Shown piece by piece: positions 18,273 to 26,641 of a stretch of DNA of 64,000 nucleotides. Position 1 is the first letter of the stretch; every line of letters begins with the position of its first letter. Origin of the DNA: Muribaculaceae bacterium. GTDB lineage: Bacteria > Bacteroidota > Bacteroidia > Bacteroidales > Muribaculaceae. The notes under the pieces are model-generated. The model saw nothing but the letters and a program-made list of their open reading frames with translations. It was not told the origin of the DNA and ran no database searches. The position numbers were made by a program, and so were the translations under genes. Location of the stretch: NCBI GenBank assembly GCA_017964485.1, contig JAGCRW010000021.1, forward strand, positions 1 to 64,000, given 5' to 3'.

Positions 18273-18462
18273 TATAATAAGGTAAAGTTTTTTCTTGTTT
18301 TATACAAATTAACAGTCTTGACACTATTGTTAAGTCTTGTTAACAAATTGCTTGGTAAGACAAAATATAAGTCCAGAATAAAAATCATATATTAAGACGT
18401 GAAATACAGGAGTACAAGATAAACAAGACTTATGTTATCTCCCGTCGCACTTGTCTTTTTTC

Positions 18463-18559
18463 TGACAAACATAACACACCGACTTGGCATGCTGTTTTAA
18501 ATGGCACCTCGCACTAAAATTGTTTTGTTCTTTTGATGGCTTCTATGCTTCTGTCCTAA
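18463..18559. repeat. Right arm of imperfect inverted repeat around the giant gene
   Basis: Holds TGACAAACATAACA (18463-18476) and GGCTTCTATGCTTCTGTCCT (18538-18557), the reverse complements, in matching order, of the blocks at 11901-11946; here they are 62 bases apart instead of 12. Confidence 0.55.
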
Positions 18560-18616
18560 AATCTGTTGCAACTCACGTCACATTTCATCCTACTTAATAA
18601 AATTATTTCCTTATTT

Positions 18617-18649
18617 TTGGTTGTTTCATTTTTCTTATCTACTTTTGCA
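18617..18649 (+). promoter_or_regulatory. Promoter of the DUF4105 gene
   Basis: TTTG (18617-18620), 20 bases, TACTTTTGC (18641-18649): a full Bacteroidetes promoter. The start codon follows only 12 bases later, so the leader is very short. Confidence 0.75.
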
Positions 18650-18661
18650 GGTTAAAACAAA

Positions 18662-19870
18662 ATGAAAACGAGACTGTTGATATTGGTTAGCATGTTGATG
18701 CTCTTGTCATTTGCCCTCAGGGCACAGGACGAGGACACGACTTTTGTAGTTTTACCCGACAGCAGCAACTTCGTCACCGCAAGCATGGTGGTGGCATCGC
18801 CAGGCGAAGCTATATACTCGCAGCTTGGACATGCCGCACTTCGCATGGAGTGTCCCCGCTATCGTCTTGACTACTGCTTCAGCTTTGAGGAGGAGCCTGG
18901 CATGGGAGGAATCCTCAAGTTCTTCCTGGGCAAAACCGACGCTCATATGATAGCTGTGCCAACACCAAAATTCCTTGAAGTTTTCAAGAAAGAAGGCCGT
19001 CAGGTGAAGCAATATACCTTGAACCTTTCCCTGCACGAGAAGCAAGAATTGTGGCGGCTGCTTGATAACGATTTTGTTGACGAAAACATGCGTAGCTTCA
19101 ATTTCTTGCAGAACAACTGTTCATCGGTGTCGCTGCGGGCGCTGGAGAATGTGGTTGTTGACGAGACCATCGACTTCAACGGTTGGCCCGAGCAGTTCCA
19201 GATGATTAATGGCGCTGGTGTGAGATATTTGTCACGATTCTCGCCTTGGCTAGAGTTCTGGAATATGACTTTTCTTGGAACCGAGAGTGATGGCTATTGG
19301 GAACACGAACAGCAAGTGGCGCCAGAGTTATTGCTCGAAGTGTTCAAGAAGGCCACAATCGTTGCTGAGGATGGCTCTAAACGACCTATGATGACTGGTG
19401 AGAAAGAGCTATTGCCGCTTGTCAGCGAATTCAAAGCCTCGCCACTGACTCCAGCACGGGTGTTTGGATTCTTGTTGATTTTCACAATCCTAATCACGTT
19501 AGCACAACTCAAGTGGAAGATTAAATGGGCGCCCAAGTTGCTGGACTTCTTGTTGATGACCATTGTCACACTTGCTGGATTGATGTTGATTTACACTAGC
19601 TTTGTGTCAGGGCTCTTTGGCAAACACTGGAACTGGTACTTGGTTCCCTTTAGCCCACTGCCGCTGATCATTTGGCTGTTTTGGCGCAAACGCAAGGGAT
19701 TTTATAAAGTATATCTGCTCTATACCGTTGTGCTGGTGCTATTCATCCTCGCAACACCACTAAGTCAACAGCTAGACCTGCCGCATCAATTCATAACTGC
19801 AACACTGGCAGTGAGGTGCATATATCACTATATTGAAGGGAAAAATAAATTGATAATAAAAACAAAATAA
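18662..19870 (+). CDS. DUF4105 (Lnb N-terminal domain-like) membrane protein
   Basis: 402 residues. Signal peptide to about residue 21 (FALRAQ), a periplasmic DUF4105 domain (about 30-220), then about five transmembrane helices (about 258-390). DUF4105 is related to the extracytoplasmic part of Lnb, which moves an acyl chain within lipoproteins; the conserved His and Cys are present as His57 in QLGHAALR and Cys153 in LQNNCSSV. A lipoprotein acyl-transfer or cysteine-hydrolase role is therefore plausible but inferred. Normal length for the Bacteroidales form. The next gene starts 5 bases after the stop, so the two form an operon from the promoter at 18617. Confidence 0.85.
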   Translation: MKTRLLILVSMLMLLSFALRAQDEDTTFVVLPDSSNFVTASMVVASPGEAIYSQLGHAALRMECPRYRLDYCFSFEEEPGMGGILKFFLGKTDAHMIAVPTPKFLEVFKKEGRQVKQYTLNLSLHEKQELWRLLDNDFVDENMRSFNFLQNNCSSVSLRALENVVVDETIDFNGWPEQFQMINGAGVRYLSRFSPWLEFWNMTFLGTESDGYWEHEQQVAPELLLEVFKKATIVAEDGSKRPMMTGEKELLPLVSEFKASPLTPARVFGFLLIFTILITLAQLKWKIKWAPKLLDFLLMTIVTLAGLMLIYTSFVSGLFGKHWNWYLVPFSPLPLIIWLFWRKRKGFYKVYLLYTVVLVLFILATPLSQQLDLPHQFITATLAVRCIYHYIEGKNKLIIKTK

Positions 19871-19875
19871 CGATT

Positions 19876-22455
19876 ATGAATAAATTTAAGTTTTTGTTGT
19901 TAGTAGCGGCATTTTTTATCGCAACAAATATCGCTCATGCAGGAGGAAGTGGAAGTAATGGCGTGCCTTGGTGCGATTGTCATGTTACTGTTCAGGCAGT
20001 TCAGCCAGATGGCACTACAGGTGGAGGAAAGGTGTATGCCTCTTGGAAAGAAGACGGTCAAACTACAGCTAATTGTAAAAGTGCGAACATTACAGTAACG
20101 ATATTGGGAAAATCACATAACTCTAGTAATTTCCCGGCTACAGTATATCTCGCTGCTAAGCCTGATGACGGATGGGAATTTGATTATTGGGAATGCACAA
20201 AAAAATACGGAACATATAATAACAATGGCACTAATGTTGGTGTTTATCAGAACTTAACAGCCTTACCATCTGTGCAAAAAGCAGGCGTGTCAAAGATGAC
20301 GGGAAATCCTAATAATGGAGACGATGGCGATGAGGTTTCTTCCAGTGGAGACATTAATGCCATTTGGATTGCTCATTTCAAACGTGCTGAAATGCAGACG
20401 GTTATTGCTCAATCTGAGAATGCATCTCTTGGCACTGCAAACATAGATAAGGTAACGAATTATGTTGGTGATGAGGTGACATTATCGGCGTGGTGCGGAA
20501 ATTCAGGAAACAACCCTAGAAGTGAAAACATTATGTTTTTGGGGTGGTATAGGCTTAATGAGACAACAGGTGAAAAAGAATTTGTGTCTCACGCCGACAA
20601 CTACACTTTCACAATTACCGAAGCTAATAAAGGCACTTATTATGCTCGCTTTGCCAGTGGATACTACTTTTGGAGGGTTAGGAACGTAAAACACAGCAAT
20701 TATCTTACGGCTGTAGCTAAATACACAGGTTCTACTACTTTCTCAAATATTAGCACAGCTTTGAATACTCAAATGTCATTTAACGATGATTTACAGTCTT
20801 CTTTAACCGATGCTGGATCAATTATGAAAATATGGGTTTCGGGAACGCAACCTAAAACTGGTAAGGAAGTGTGGGATATCTATGTTCAGGATGAACATAC
20901 CAACCAGTTTTATGGAGAAGAAGCTATCAGTCAGGGCTCTTTCTTGCAAGTAACTCATAATGTAAACAACACATATTATTTTAATGCAAACAATAACGCC
21001 GCATTTTTAAAAGAGCCAAACAAAGGAGAACTTGAGGCAACCCCTATGGCTCCTGAATCGGCTAATTGGTATCTTGAGGGCGTGGATAAAGACCTTACAA
21101 CCAAAAAGAACTACTTTGCTATTGCTCCAAGCGAGTTTGTGGGTCCTGACAATGATGGCTATTATTGGACCACGCTCCGCATGTGCTTTAATATGAAGTA
21201 TGAGACCAGCGAAATTACTCCTTTTATCGTCACTGCTGCAGATGCTAATGCCGGTACGATGGAACTGACAGAAGTAACTGGTGGTATAATCCCCGAGAAG
21301 ACATGTGTGCTGCTTCGCTGCAACTCTACCGACGTGACCCGCAATGTGATGATTCCTACCACAACTGCTGCATCGTTCAGCCCCACAGGTAACATGCTCA
21401 CTAGTAGCACATATTACTATAAGAACCAGAGTGTGAACAGTTCTCAAAACCTCAAGGGCATCAAGCTTGTTGACGGCAGATTGGGCTTTGGCGGCAGCAC
21501 AAAGACTTCGGTTGACGGCAACCGCGCCTACCTGAGCATAGCCAGCAACAACGACGTGGCGGTGCCCGACGATGCAACTTCTAGAACTCTTGCCGAAATG
21601 CTAGCCGAAGGTAACACCGACAGGAAATATCGAGTTACCGACTTAACAAGCGTTGAAGCGGTTGGTAAAGTGCTTTATTGCAAAGATGACAACGGCTTTC
21701 CAAACAAGAGTATGAAGCTGGATGGTGAGATTGACTTTGTGAAAGATTATGCAGGCCTCCAGGATGGTGATTGGGACCAAAGTAACTGGATTGCTGTGAC
21801 TCTGCCCGATTATCCAACTACAGACATGATAGGAGCACGGTTAAATAATGTAATTGGACATCTTACCAATACCACCAATCCAGAATTTATTGCAGAGAAG
21901 ATGCCTGATGCCGGCACCGCAAATCATTATGATTTAAACACTTATATTACTTGCAACTTCGTCGCTGAACATCAAAACAACATCACACTCAACAACCAAT
22001 TGAATAATTGCTTCTTTGTAGCACCAAAGCCAATGGAGATTGCCTATGTGGAATGGGCAATGTGGGACAAAGACAATAACAAGTTTGTGAAGCCTACAAA
22101 TGCGCCTAGCAACCTTCAGGGAGAATTCTTCGCCAACTTCACGATGCTGCAGTCACAGCCTGAGCTTGTGGACGGTGGTGGATACCACTTCGTAGCTCTA
22201 ATTAAGAACGAAAATGCCAACTCCTCTACCTTGAATGGGGAAATACCACGTGTACAAAGTTTGGTTGTTTACCCTATGGAGTGGACTGTAGACACACCAA
22301 CCGCCATCGAGAATGTTGCTGCCAGCAAGGTTGCCACTAATGTGACTTTCTACAACATGATGGGTGTGGCAAGTTCTACACCACATCAAGGCATCAACAT
22401 TATGGTTACCAATTACAGTGACGGCAGCCGTACTGCGGTTAAGATTATGAAATAA
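19876..22455 (+). CDS. Large secreted protein with InlB-type repeat and C-terminal tail
   Basis: 859 residues. Signal peptide MNKFKFLLLVAAFF to about 22 (NIAHA), then a Gly/Ser-rich start. Two segments look like bacterial InlB/Flg_new-type repeats: one around DGWEFDYWEC (about 95-104), and a clearer one with MFLGWYRLNETTG and ANKGTYYARF (about 175-261). The long middle is beta-rich with no domain I recognise. The end, YNMMGVASS then GINIMVTNYSDGS, is the tail shared with other exported proteins here. Probably a surface protein. Cotranscribed with the DUF4105 gene; terminator at 22479. Confidence 0.82.
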   Translation: MNKFKFLLLVAAFFIATNIAHAGGSGSNGVPWCDCHVTVQAVQPDGTTGGGKVYASWKEDGQTTANCKSANITVTILGKSHNSSNFPATVYLAAKPDDGWEFDYWECTKKYGTYNNNGTNVGVYQNLTALPSVQKAGVSKMTGNPNNGDDGDEVSSSGDINAIWIAHFKRAEMQTVIAQSENASLGTANIDKVTNYVGDEVTLSAWCGNSGNNPRSENIMFLGWYRLNETTGEKEFVSHADNYTFTITEANKGTYYARFASGYYFWRVRNVKHSNYLTAVAKYTGSTTFSNISTALNTQMSFNDDLQSSLTDAGSIMKIWVSGTQPKTGKEVWDIYVQDEHTNQFYGEEAISQGSFLQVTHNVNNTYYFNANNNAAFLKEPNKGELEATPMAPESANWYLEGVDKDLTTKKNYFAIAPSEFVGPDNDGYYWTTLRMCFNMKYETSEITPFIVTAADANAGTMELTEVTGGIIPEKTCVLLRCNSTDVTRNVMIPTTTAASFSPTGNMLTSSTYYYKNQSVNSSQNLKGIKLVDGRLGFGGSTKTSVDGNRAYLSIASNNDVAVPDDATSRTLAEMLAEGNTDRKYRVTDLTSVEAVGKVLYCKDDNGFPNKSMKLDGEIDFVKDYAGLQDGDWDQSNWIAVTLPDYPTTDMIGARLNNVIGHLTNTTNPEFIAEKMPDAGTANHYDLNTYITCNFVAEHQNNITLNNQLNNCFFVAPKPMEIAYVEWAMWDKDNNKFVKPTNAPSNLQGEFFANFTMLQSQPELVDGGGYHFVALIKNENANSSTLNGEIPRVQSLVVYPMEWTVDTPTAIENVAASKVATNVTFYNMMGVASSTPHQGINIMVTNYSDGSRTAVKIMK

Positions 22456-22478
22456 AAACTGTCAAATAAGGCATTTAG

Positions 22479-22506
22479 AGGGCGCCACCATATCGGTCGG
22501 CGCCCT
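22479..22506 (+). terminator. Terminator after the large secreted protein
   Basis: Eight-base perfect stem AGGGCGCC / GGCGCCCT with a 12-base loop, 23 bases after the stop, followed by a T-rich stretch. Confidence 0.8.
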
Positions 22507-22587
22507 TCTATTCTTAAAAAATGTTATAAAATCGCTTTGTTTACCACAAAATCATTAACTTAGCAAGCTAAAATTGAAGAAGCTGTA

Positions 22588-24042
22588 ATGATACTTGCCG
22601 AGTTGTTTCCATATTCACGCTTGATATTTACCATTTTATATGGTATCACTGCGGTGGCGATTATCTGTGTTGTGGTCAGTGAGAACCGCAACCCTGTAAA
22701 GACGCTGGCGTGGATTACTGTGTTGATTCTGCTGCCTGTGGTGGGTATTATTCTCTACATCTTCTTTGGCCGCAGCCTGCGGCACATACGAATGATATCT
22801 CGCAAGAAGCGGCAACGGCTCACTGGCCGAAACGACATCAAGCATCTGATGCATACGCAGTCGGTGACACACTACGACACCTTGAAGAGCGAGCGCCAAC
22901 AGATGATAAACCTGGTGAGCAGCGTTCAAGGTTCGCCTTTACTTCCCAACAATGATGTGGAGATTTTCACCAACGGTAAGGACAAGTTCGACGCTTTCAA
23001 GCGCGACCTGCTGGCTGCCGAGAAGTATATCCACATCCAGTACTACATCATAGAGAACGACAATATAGGCAACGAGATAGGTGACATCCTCAAGCAAAAG
23101 GTGAAAGATGGCGTGAAGGTGCGTGTGCTATACGACCACGTGGGTTCCTTCCACTTCGATATGTCTTATTTCAAGAAACTGCGCAAGCAAGGGGTAGAGG
23201 TGTATCCTTTCATGCAAATCACCTTCCCAGAGTTCGCCAACCGCATCAACTGGCGCAACCACCGCAAGATAGTGGTGATTGACGGCAAGATTGGCTACAT
23301 TGGCGGAATGAACATCGCCGACCGATATATCGACGGCGGCAAGATGGGCCACTGGCGCGATACGCATCTGCGTGTAACAGGCGACATCGTGGCGGCACTC
23401 CAAGTGTCGTTTGCAATCGACTGGAACTTCATGAAGCGCGAACTTATAGAAGTGCCCGTAGAGGTAACTGAGCCTGGCAGCATCGCCAATCCCATTGCCA
23501 TGCAGCTGGTTACTGGCGGCCCCACGAGCCAGTGGGTTAACATGGCTTTTGTGTTCCAGAAAGCAATCGACAGCGCTAACAAGTGCGTATATATTCAGAC
23601 GCCTTATTTCCTGCCCAGTGATCCTCTCCTCAAGGCCTTACAGGTGGCGGCGCTCAGCAAGGTTGACGTGCGCCTGATGATTCCGCGCAAGCCCGACAGC
23701 ATCTTGCTGCGCTACGCGTCCTATTCCTATGTGAAGCAGTGCCTCAGCGCCGGCATCAAGATATATTTCTACGAGCCCGGCATGCTGCACTCCAAGGTGG
23801 TGGTTATCGATGACGACTTTGTAACCACAGGCTCTACCAATTTCGACTTCCGCAGCTTTGAGCATAACTTCGAGAGCAACGTGCTCATCTATAGCCAGGA
23901 GTTCAACAAACGCATGAAGGATGTGATGCTCGCCGACATGAAAGATTGTACCCGCATCAGCCTCCGTCATTGGCGTAAGCGCCCAGTATGGCAAAAAGCC
24001 GTAGAGAGCGTGGTAAGACTCTTTGGACCACTACTTTACTAA
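22588..24042 (+). CDS. cls: Cardiolipin synthase
   Basis: 484 residues, phospholipase D superfamily. Two N-terminal transmembrane helices (about 8-30 and 38-60) anchor the enzyme. Both catalytic HKD motifs are intact: HRKIVVID (His225, Lys227, Asp232) and HSKVVVID (His401, Lys403, Asp408), each followed by the usual GYIGGMN and TTGSTNFD. It joins two phosphatidylglycerol molecules into cardiolipin in the inner membrane. Length and layout match bacterial Cls. It stands between a terminator upstream and a hairpin-rich spacer downstream, so it may be transcribed alone. Confidence 0.95.
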   Translation: MILAELFPYSRLIFTILYGITAVAIICVVVSENRNPVKTLAWITVLILLPVVGIILYIFFGRSLRHIRMISRKKRQRLTGRNDIKHLMHTQSVTHYDTLKSERQQMINLVSSVQGSPLLPNNDVEIFTNGKDKFDAFKRDLLAAEKYIHIQYYIIENDNIGNEIGDILKQKVKDGVKVRVLYDHVGSFHFDMSYFKKLRKQGVEVYPFMQITFPEFANRINWRNHRKIVVIDGKIGYIGGMNIADRYIDGGKMGHWRDTHLRVTGDIVAALQVSFAIDWNFMKRELIEVPVEVTEPGSIANPIAMQLVTGGPTSQWVNMAFVFQKAIDSANKCVYIQTPYFLPSDPLLKALQVAALSKVDVRLMIPRKPDSILLRYASYSYVKQCLSAGIKIYFYEPGMLHSKVVVIDDDFVTTGSTNFDFRSFEHNFESNVLIYSQEFNKRMKDVMLADMKDCTRISLRHWRKRPVWQKAVESVVRLFGPLLY

Positions 24043-24074
24043 ATGCACAATGCACAATTCATAATGCACAATTT
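24043..24074. repeat. TGCACAAT-type short repeat array, copy 1
   Basis: Three TGCACAAT words with ATTCATAA between them, starting right after the cls stop codon. Related arrays lie at 27159-27240 and 30269-30301. Confidence 0.75.
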
Positions 24075-24076
24075 TG

Positions 24077-24167
24077 CTGGCTTCGCCAGAAATTAGAGAA
24101 CCTTCGGTTCTAAAATTTAAAATATAATTTTAGCGCGTAGCGCTCCAATTTCCACTCCAAAGAGTGG
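24077..24167. repeat. Cluster of four mini-hairpins
   Basis: Four consecutive perfect small hairpins: CTGGC-TTC-GCCAG (24077-24089), AGAACC-TTC-GGTTCT (24097-24111), AGCGC-GTA-GCGCT (24132-24144) and CCACTC-CAAA-GAGTGG (24152-24167). They fill most of the 173-base spacer between cls and the GHL10 gene. None has a long T-run, so they are not ordinary terminators. Confidence 0.8.
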
Positions 24168-24215
24168 CAAAAACAAACAGTGCAAAGGCACAATTCATAA
24201 TTTAATTCCTAAAAT

Positions 24216-25748
24216 ATGAAATTATTAAAATCAATAGTAGTAGCTCTTGCCGTGCTTATTGCAGTGATGGCAAGTGCGCAAGAGGCTCCCAAGCGCGAGT
24301 TCAGGGGAGCGTGGTTACATATCATCGGGCAGGGGCAGTATGCCAAGATGACTCCACAAGAGACGCAGGACTATCTGCGCGACCAGCTCAACAAACTTGA
24401 CCAGGCGGGCGTGAACTCCGTCATCTGGCAGGTGCGCCCACAGGCCGATGCCGCCTACATCAGCGACCTTGAGCCCTGGTCACGGTGGCTCACCGGCGAG
24501 GCAGGCAAGGCACCCGACCCCGTGTGGGACCCGCTGCAGTTCATGATTGATGAGTGCCATATCCGTGGCATGGAGCTTCACGCATGGATCAACCCCTACC
24601 GCGTGACCAGCGGCGAGAAAGACCAGCCTGCGCCAGGACACATCTACTACAAGCATCCCGAGTGGTTCCTAAAGTATGCCGACGGCAAGATATATTTCGA
24701 TCCCGCGTTGCCCGAGAGCCGCGACTTCATCAACCTCGTGGTGCGAGACATGATCACGCGCTACGACCTCGACGCCATCCACATGGACGACTATTTCTAC
24801 CCCTATCCCGTGAAGGGCGTCGAGTTCCCCGATACTGCCTCGTTTGAGAAATATGGCAAGGGCTGGGGCGACAAGGGTGAATGGCGGCGCCACAACGTCG
24901 ATTTGCTCATTGAGCAGCTACACGCCACCATCCAAAACACTAAGCCATGGGTGCGTTTTGGCATCAGCCCCTTCGGCATTTGGCGCAACAAGAAGAGCGA
25001 CCGCAACGGCAGCGAGACCAACGGCCTCGAGTGCTACGACGCCCTCTATGCCGACTGCCCCAAGTGGACAGCCATGGGCTGGGTTGACTATATGGTGCCA
25101 CAGCTCTATTGGGAACTCGAGCATAAGGCGGCTAGCGACCTCGTGCTCAGCTACTGGTGGAACAACCACGCCAATGGCCGCCACATGTACTATGGCCAGG
25201 CAGTGCGCAACGTGATGGACCACCACGACATCCCCGACACCCTCAATCCCACTCAGCTCAACCACAAGATTGAGCTGATGCGCACTCTGCCCAACGTGCA
25301 TGGTGTGACATGGTGGCCAGGATATTCCGTTACCGAGAACTATAAAGGCGTGCTCGACTCGCTCAGCAACCACCAGATGCACACCCGTGCCTTGTGTCCC
25401 GCAGTGACATGGATCGACAGCGTGCCACCGCCACCCGTCACCAACCTGCGCTACGAGAAGAAGAAAGATGGGACAGTGCTCTCTTGGGACGCACCCGTCA
25501 CCACCGACCCCATGCAGCAAGCGGTGCGCTATGTGGTCTATGCCCTGCGAGCCTATAGCGATATCGACATCACCAATCCACGGTCAATCATCAGAGTGAC
25601 CGACCAAACGTCAATCACTCTTCCCAATCTCGACATTCCCAAGAAACATAAGATGGCACGCCCGCCAGCAACCACCTATGTAGTCACCGCCCTTGACCGC
25701 TGCAACAACGAGAGCGACCCGTGCGACGCAATCATTGTGCGGTTCTAA
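24216..25748 (+). CDS. Secreted GHL10-type glycoside hydrolase (YngK-like)
   Basis: 510 residues. Signal peptide to about residue 22 (AVMASAQ). The glycosyl-hydrolase-like GHL10 domain (about 28-370) opens with EFRGAWLHIIGQGQYAKM and carries LDQAGVNSVIWQVRPQADA, MELHAWINPYR and DAIHMDDYFYPYP (about 186-198), whose acidic residues lie in the presumed active site. A fibronectin-III-like domain follows (about 405-510, PPPVTNLRYEKKKDGTVLSW). Relatives such as YngK are putative peptidoglycan or polysaccharide hydrolases; no lipobox is seen, so it is probably periplasmic. Substrate unknown. Confidence 0.85.
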   Translation: MKLLKSIVVALAVLIAVMASAQEAPKREFRGAWLHIIGQGQYAKMTPQETQDYLRDQLNKLDQAGVNSVIWQVRPQADAAYISDLEPWSRWLTGEAGKAPDPVWDPLQFMIDECHIRGMELHAWINPYRVTSGEKDQPAPGHIYYKHPEWFLKYADGKIYFDPALPESRDFINLVVRDMITRYDLDAIHMDDYFYPYPVKGVEFPDTASFEKYGKGWGDKGEWRRHNVDLLIEQLHATIQNTKPWVRFGISPFGIWRNKKSDRNGSETNGLECYDALYADCPKWTAMGWVDYMVPQLYWELEHKAASDLVLSYWWNNHANGRHMYYGQAVRNVMDHHDIPDTLNPTQLNHKIELMRTLPNVHGVTWWPGYSVTENYKGVLDSLSNHQMHTRALCPAVTWIDSVPPPPVTNLRYEKKKDGTVLSWDAPVTTDPMQQAVRYVVYALRAYSDIDITNPRSIIRVTDQTSITLPNLDIPKKHKMARPPATTYVVTALDRCNNESDPCDAIIVRF

Positions 25749-25805
25749 AAAACTCCTCGGGGTGTTTTATAAATTGCTCGTGCCTTAACTTTTTCCCGCC
25801 ACTTC

Positions 25806-25838
25806 TTTCCTCGTTTCACGATTTATCACTACCTTTGC
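25806..25838 (+). promoter_or_regulatory. Promoter of fabG
   Basis: TTTC (25806-25809), 20 bases, TACCTTTGC (25830-25838), a perfect -7 box with one mismatch in the -33 box. Leader about 45 bases. Confidence 0.7.
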
Positions 25839-25886
25839 AGCCGCAAAATAAAGATAGTATTATAACAACAAATAAAAAGCAGTAAA

Positions 25887-26633
25887 ATGAAACTTTTAGA
25901 AGGAAAAGTGGCGCTGATTACTGGTGCCGCACGTGGAATTGGCAAGGCTATCGCCTTGAAGTTTGCCAGCGAGGGTGCTGACATCGCATTCACCGACCTC
26001 GTTATCGACGAGAACGGCAAAGAGACCGAGCAGGAAATCGCTGCCCTGGGCGTGAAGGCCAAGGGATATGCCAGCAACGCTGCCGACTTCGCTCAGACCG
26101 AAGAGGTTGTAAAGCAGATTCATGAGGAGTTTGGCAAAATCGACATCCTCGTCAACAACGCCGGCATCACCAAAGATGGCCTGATGCTCCGCATGACTGA
26201 GGCACAGTGGGACGCTGTAATCGCCGTGAACCTCAAGAGCGCGTTCAACTTCATCCACGCTCTCACCCCCATAATGATGCGTCAGCGCAGCGGCTCTATC
26301 ATCAACATGGCATCGGTAGTTGGTGTGCATGGCAACGCTGGACAGAGCAACTACGCCGCCAGCAAGGCAGGCCTTATCGCTCTCGCCAAGAGCATCGCAC
26401 AGGAGATGGGCAGCCGTGGCATACGCGCCAACGCCATCGCTCCGGGCTTTATAGAGACTGCTATGACAGCAGCTCTCCCCGAAGAGGTGCGCAAAGAGTG
26501 GGCACAGAAGATTCCACTGCGCCGTGGAGGCTCGGTTGACGATATCGCCAACGTAGCCACCTTCCTCGCCAGCGACATGGCAAGCTATGTCACCGGTCAG
26601 GTGATCCAAGTGGACGGCGGAATGAATATGTAA
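25887..26633 (+). CDS. fabG: 3-oxoacyl-[acyl-carrier-protein] reductase
   Basis: 248 residues, short-chain dehydrogenase. NADPH-binding GAARGIGKA (about 12-20), NNAGIT near 92, and the catalytic Ser143, Tyr156 and Lys160 (SNYAASKAG) are all present. The C-terminal VTGQVIQVDGGMNM is typical of FabG, which reduces 3-oxoacyl-ACP in each round of fatty acid elongation. Length and start are normal. It has its own promoter and a terminator that overlaps the 3' end of the convergent pseudouridine synthase gene. Confidence 0.95.
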   Translation: MKLLEGKVALITGAARGIGKAIALKFASEGADIAFTDLVIDENGKETEQEIAALGVKAKGYASNAADFAQTEEVVKQIHEEFGKIDILVNNAGITKDGLMLRMTEAQWDAVIAVNLKSAFNFIHALTPIMMRQRSGSIINMASVVGVHGNAGQSNYAASKAGLIALAKSIAQEMGSRGIRANAIAPGFIETAMTAALPEEVRKEWAQKIPLRRGGSVDDIANVATFLASDMASYVTGQVIQVDGGMNM

Positions 26634-26641
26634 TTAGGAAT

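Larger units (their letters stand above)
18186..18661. other. Divergent intergenic region between giant gene and DUF4105 gene
   Basis: About 475 A+T-rich bases with no credible reading frame. It holds a promoter for each flanking gene (18240-18272 minus, 18617-18649 plus) and the right arm of the inverted repeat shared with 11901-11946. The stretch 18280-18420 shows no feature I recognise. Confidence 0.7.
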
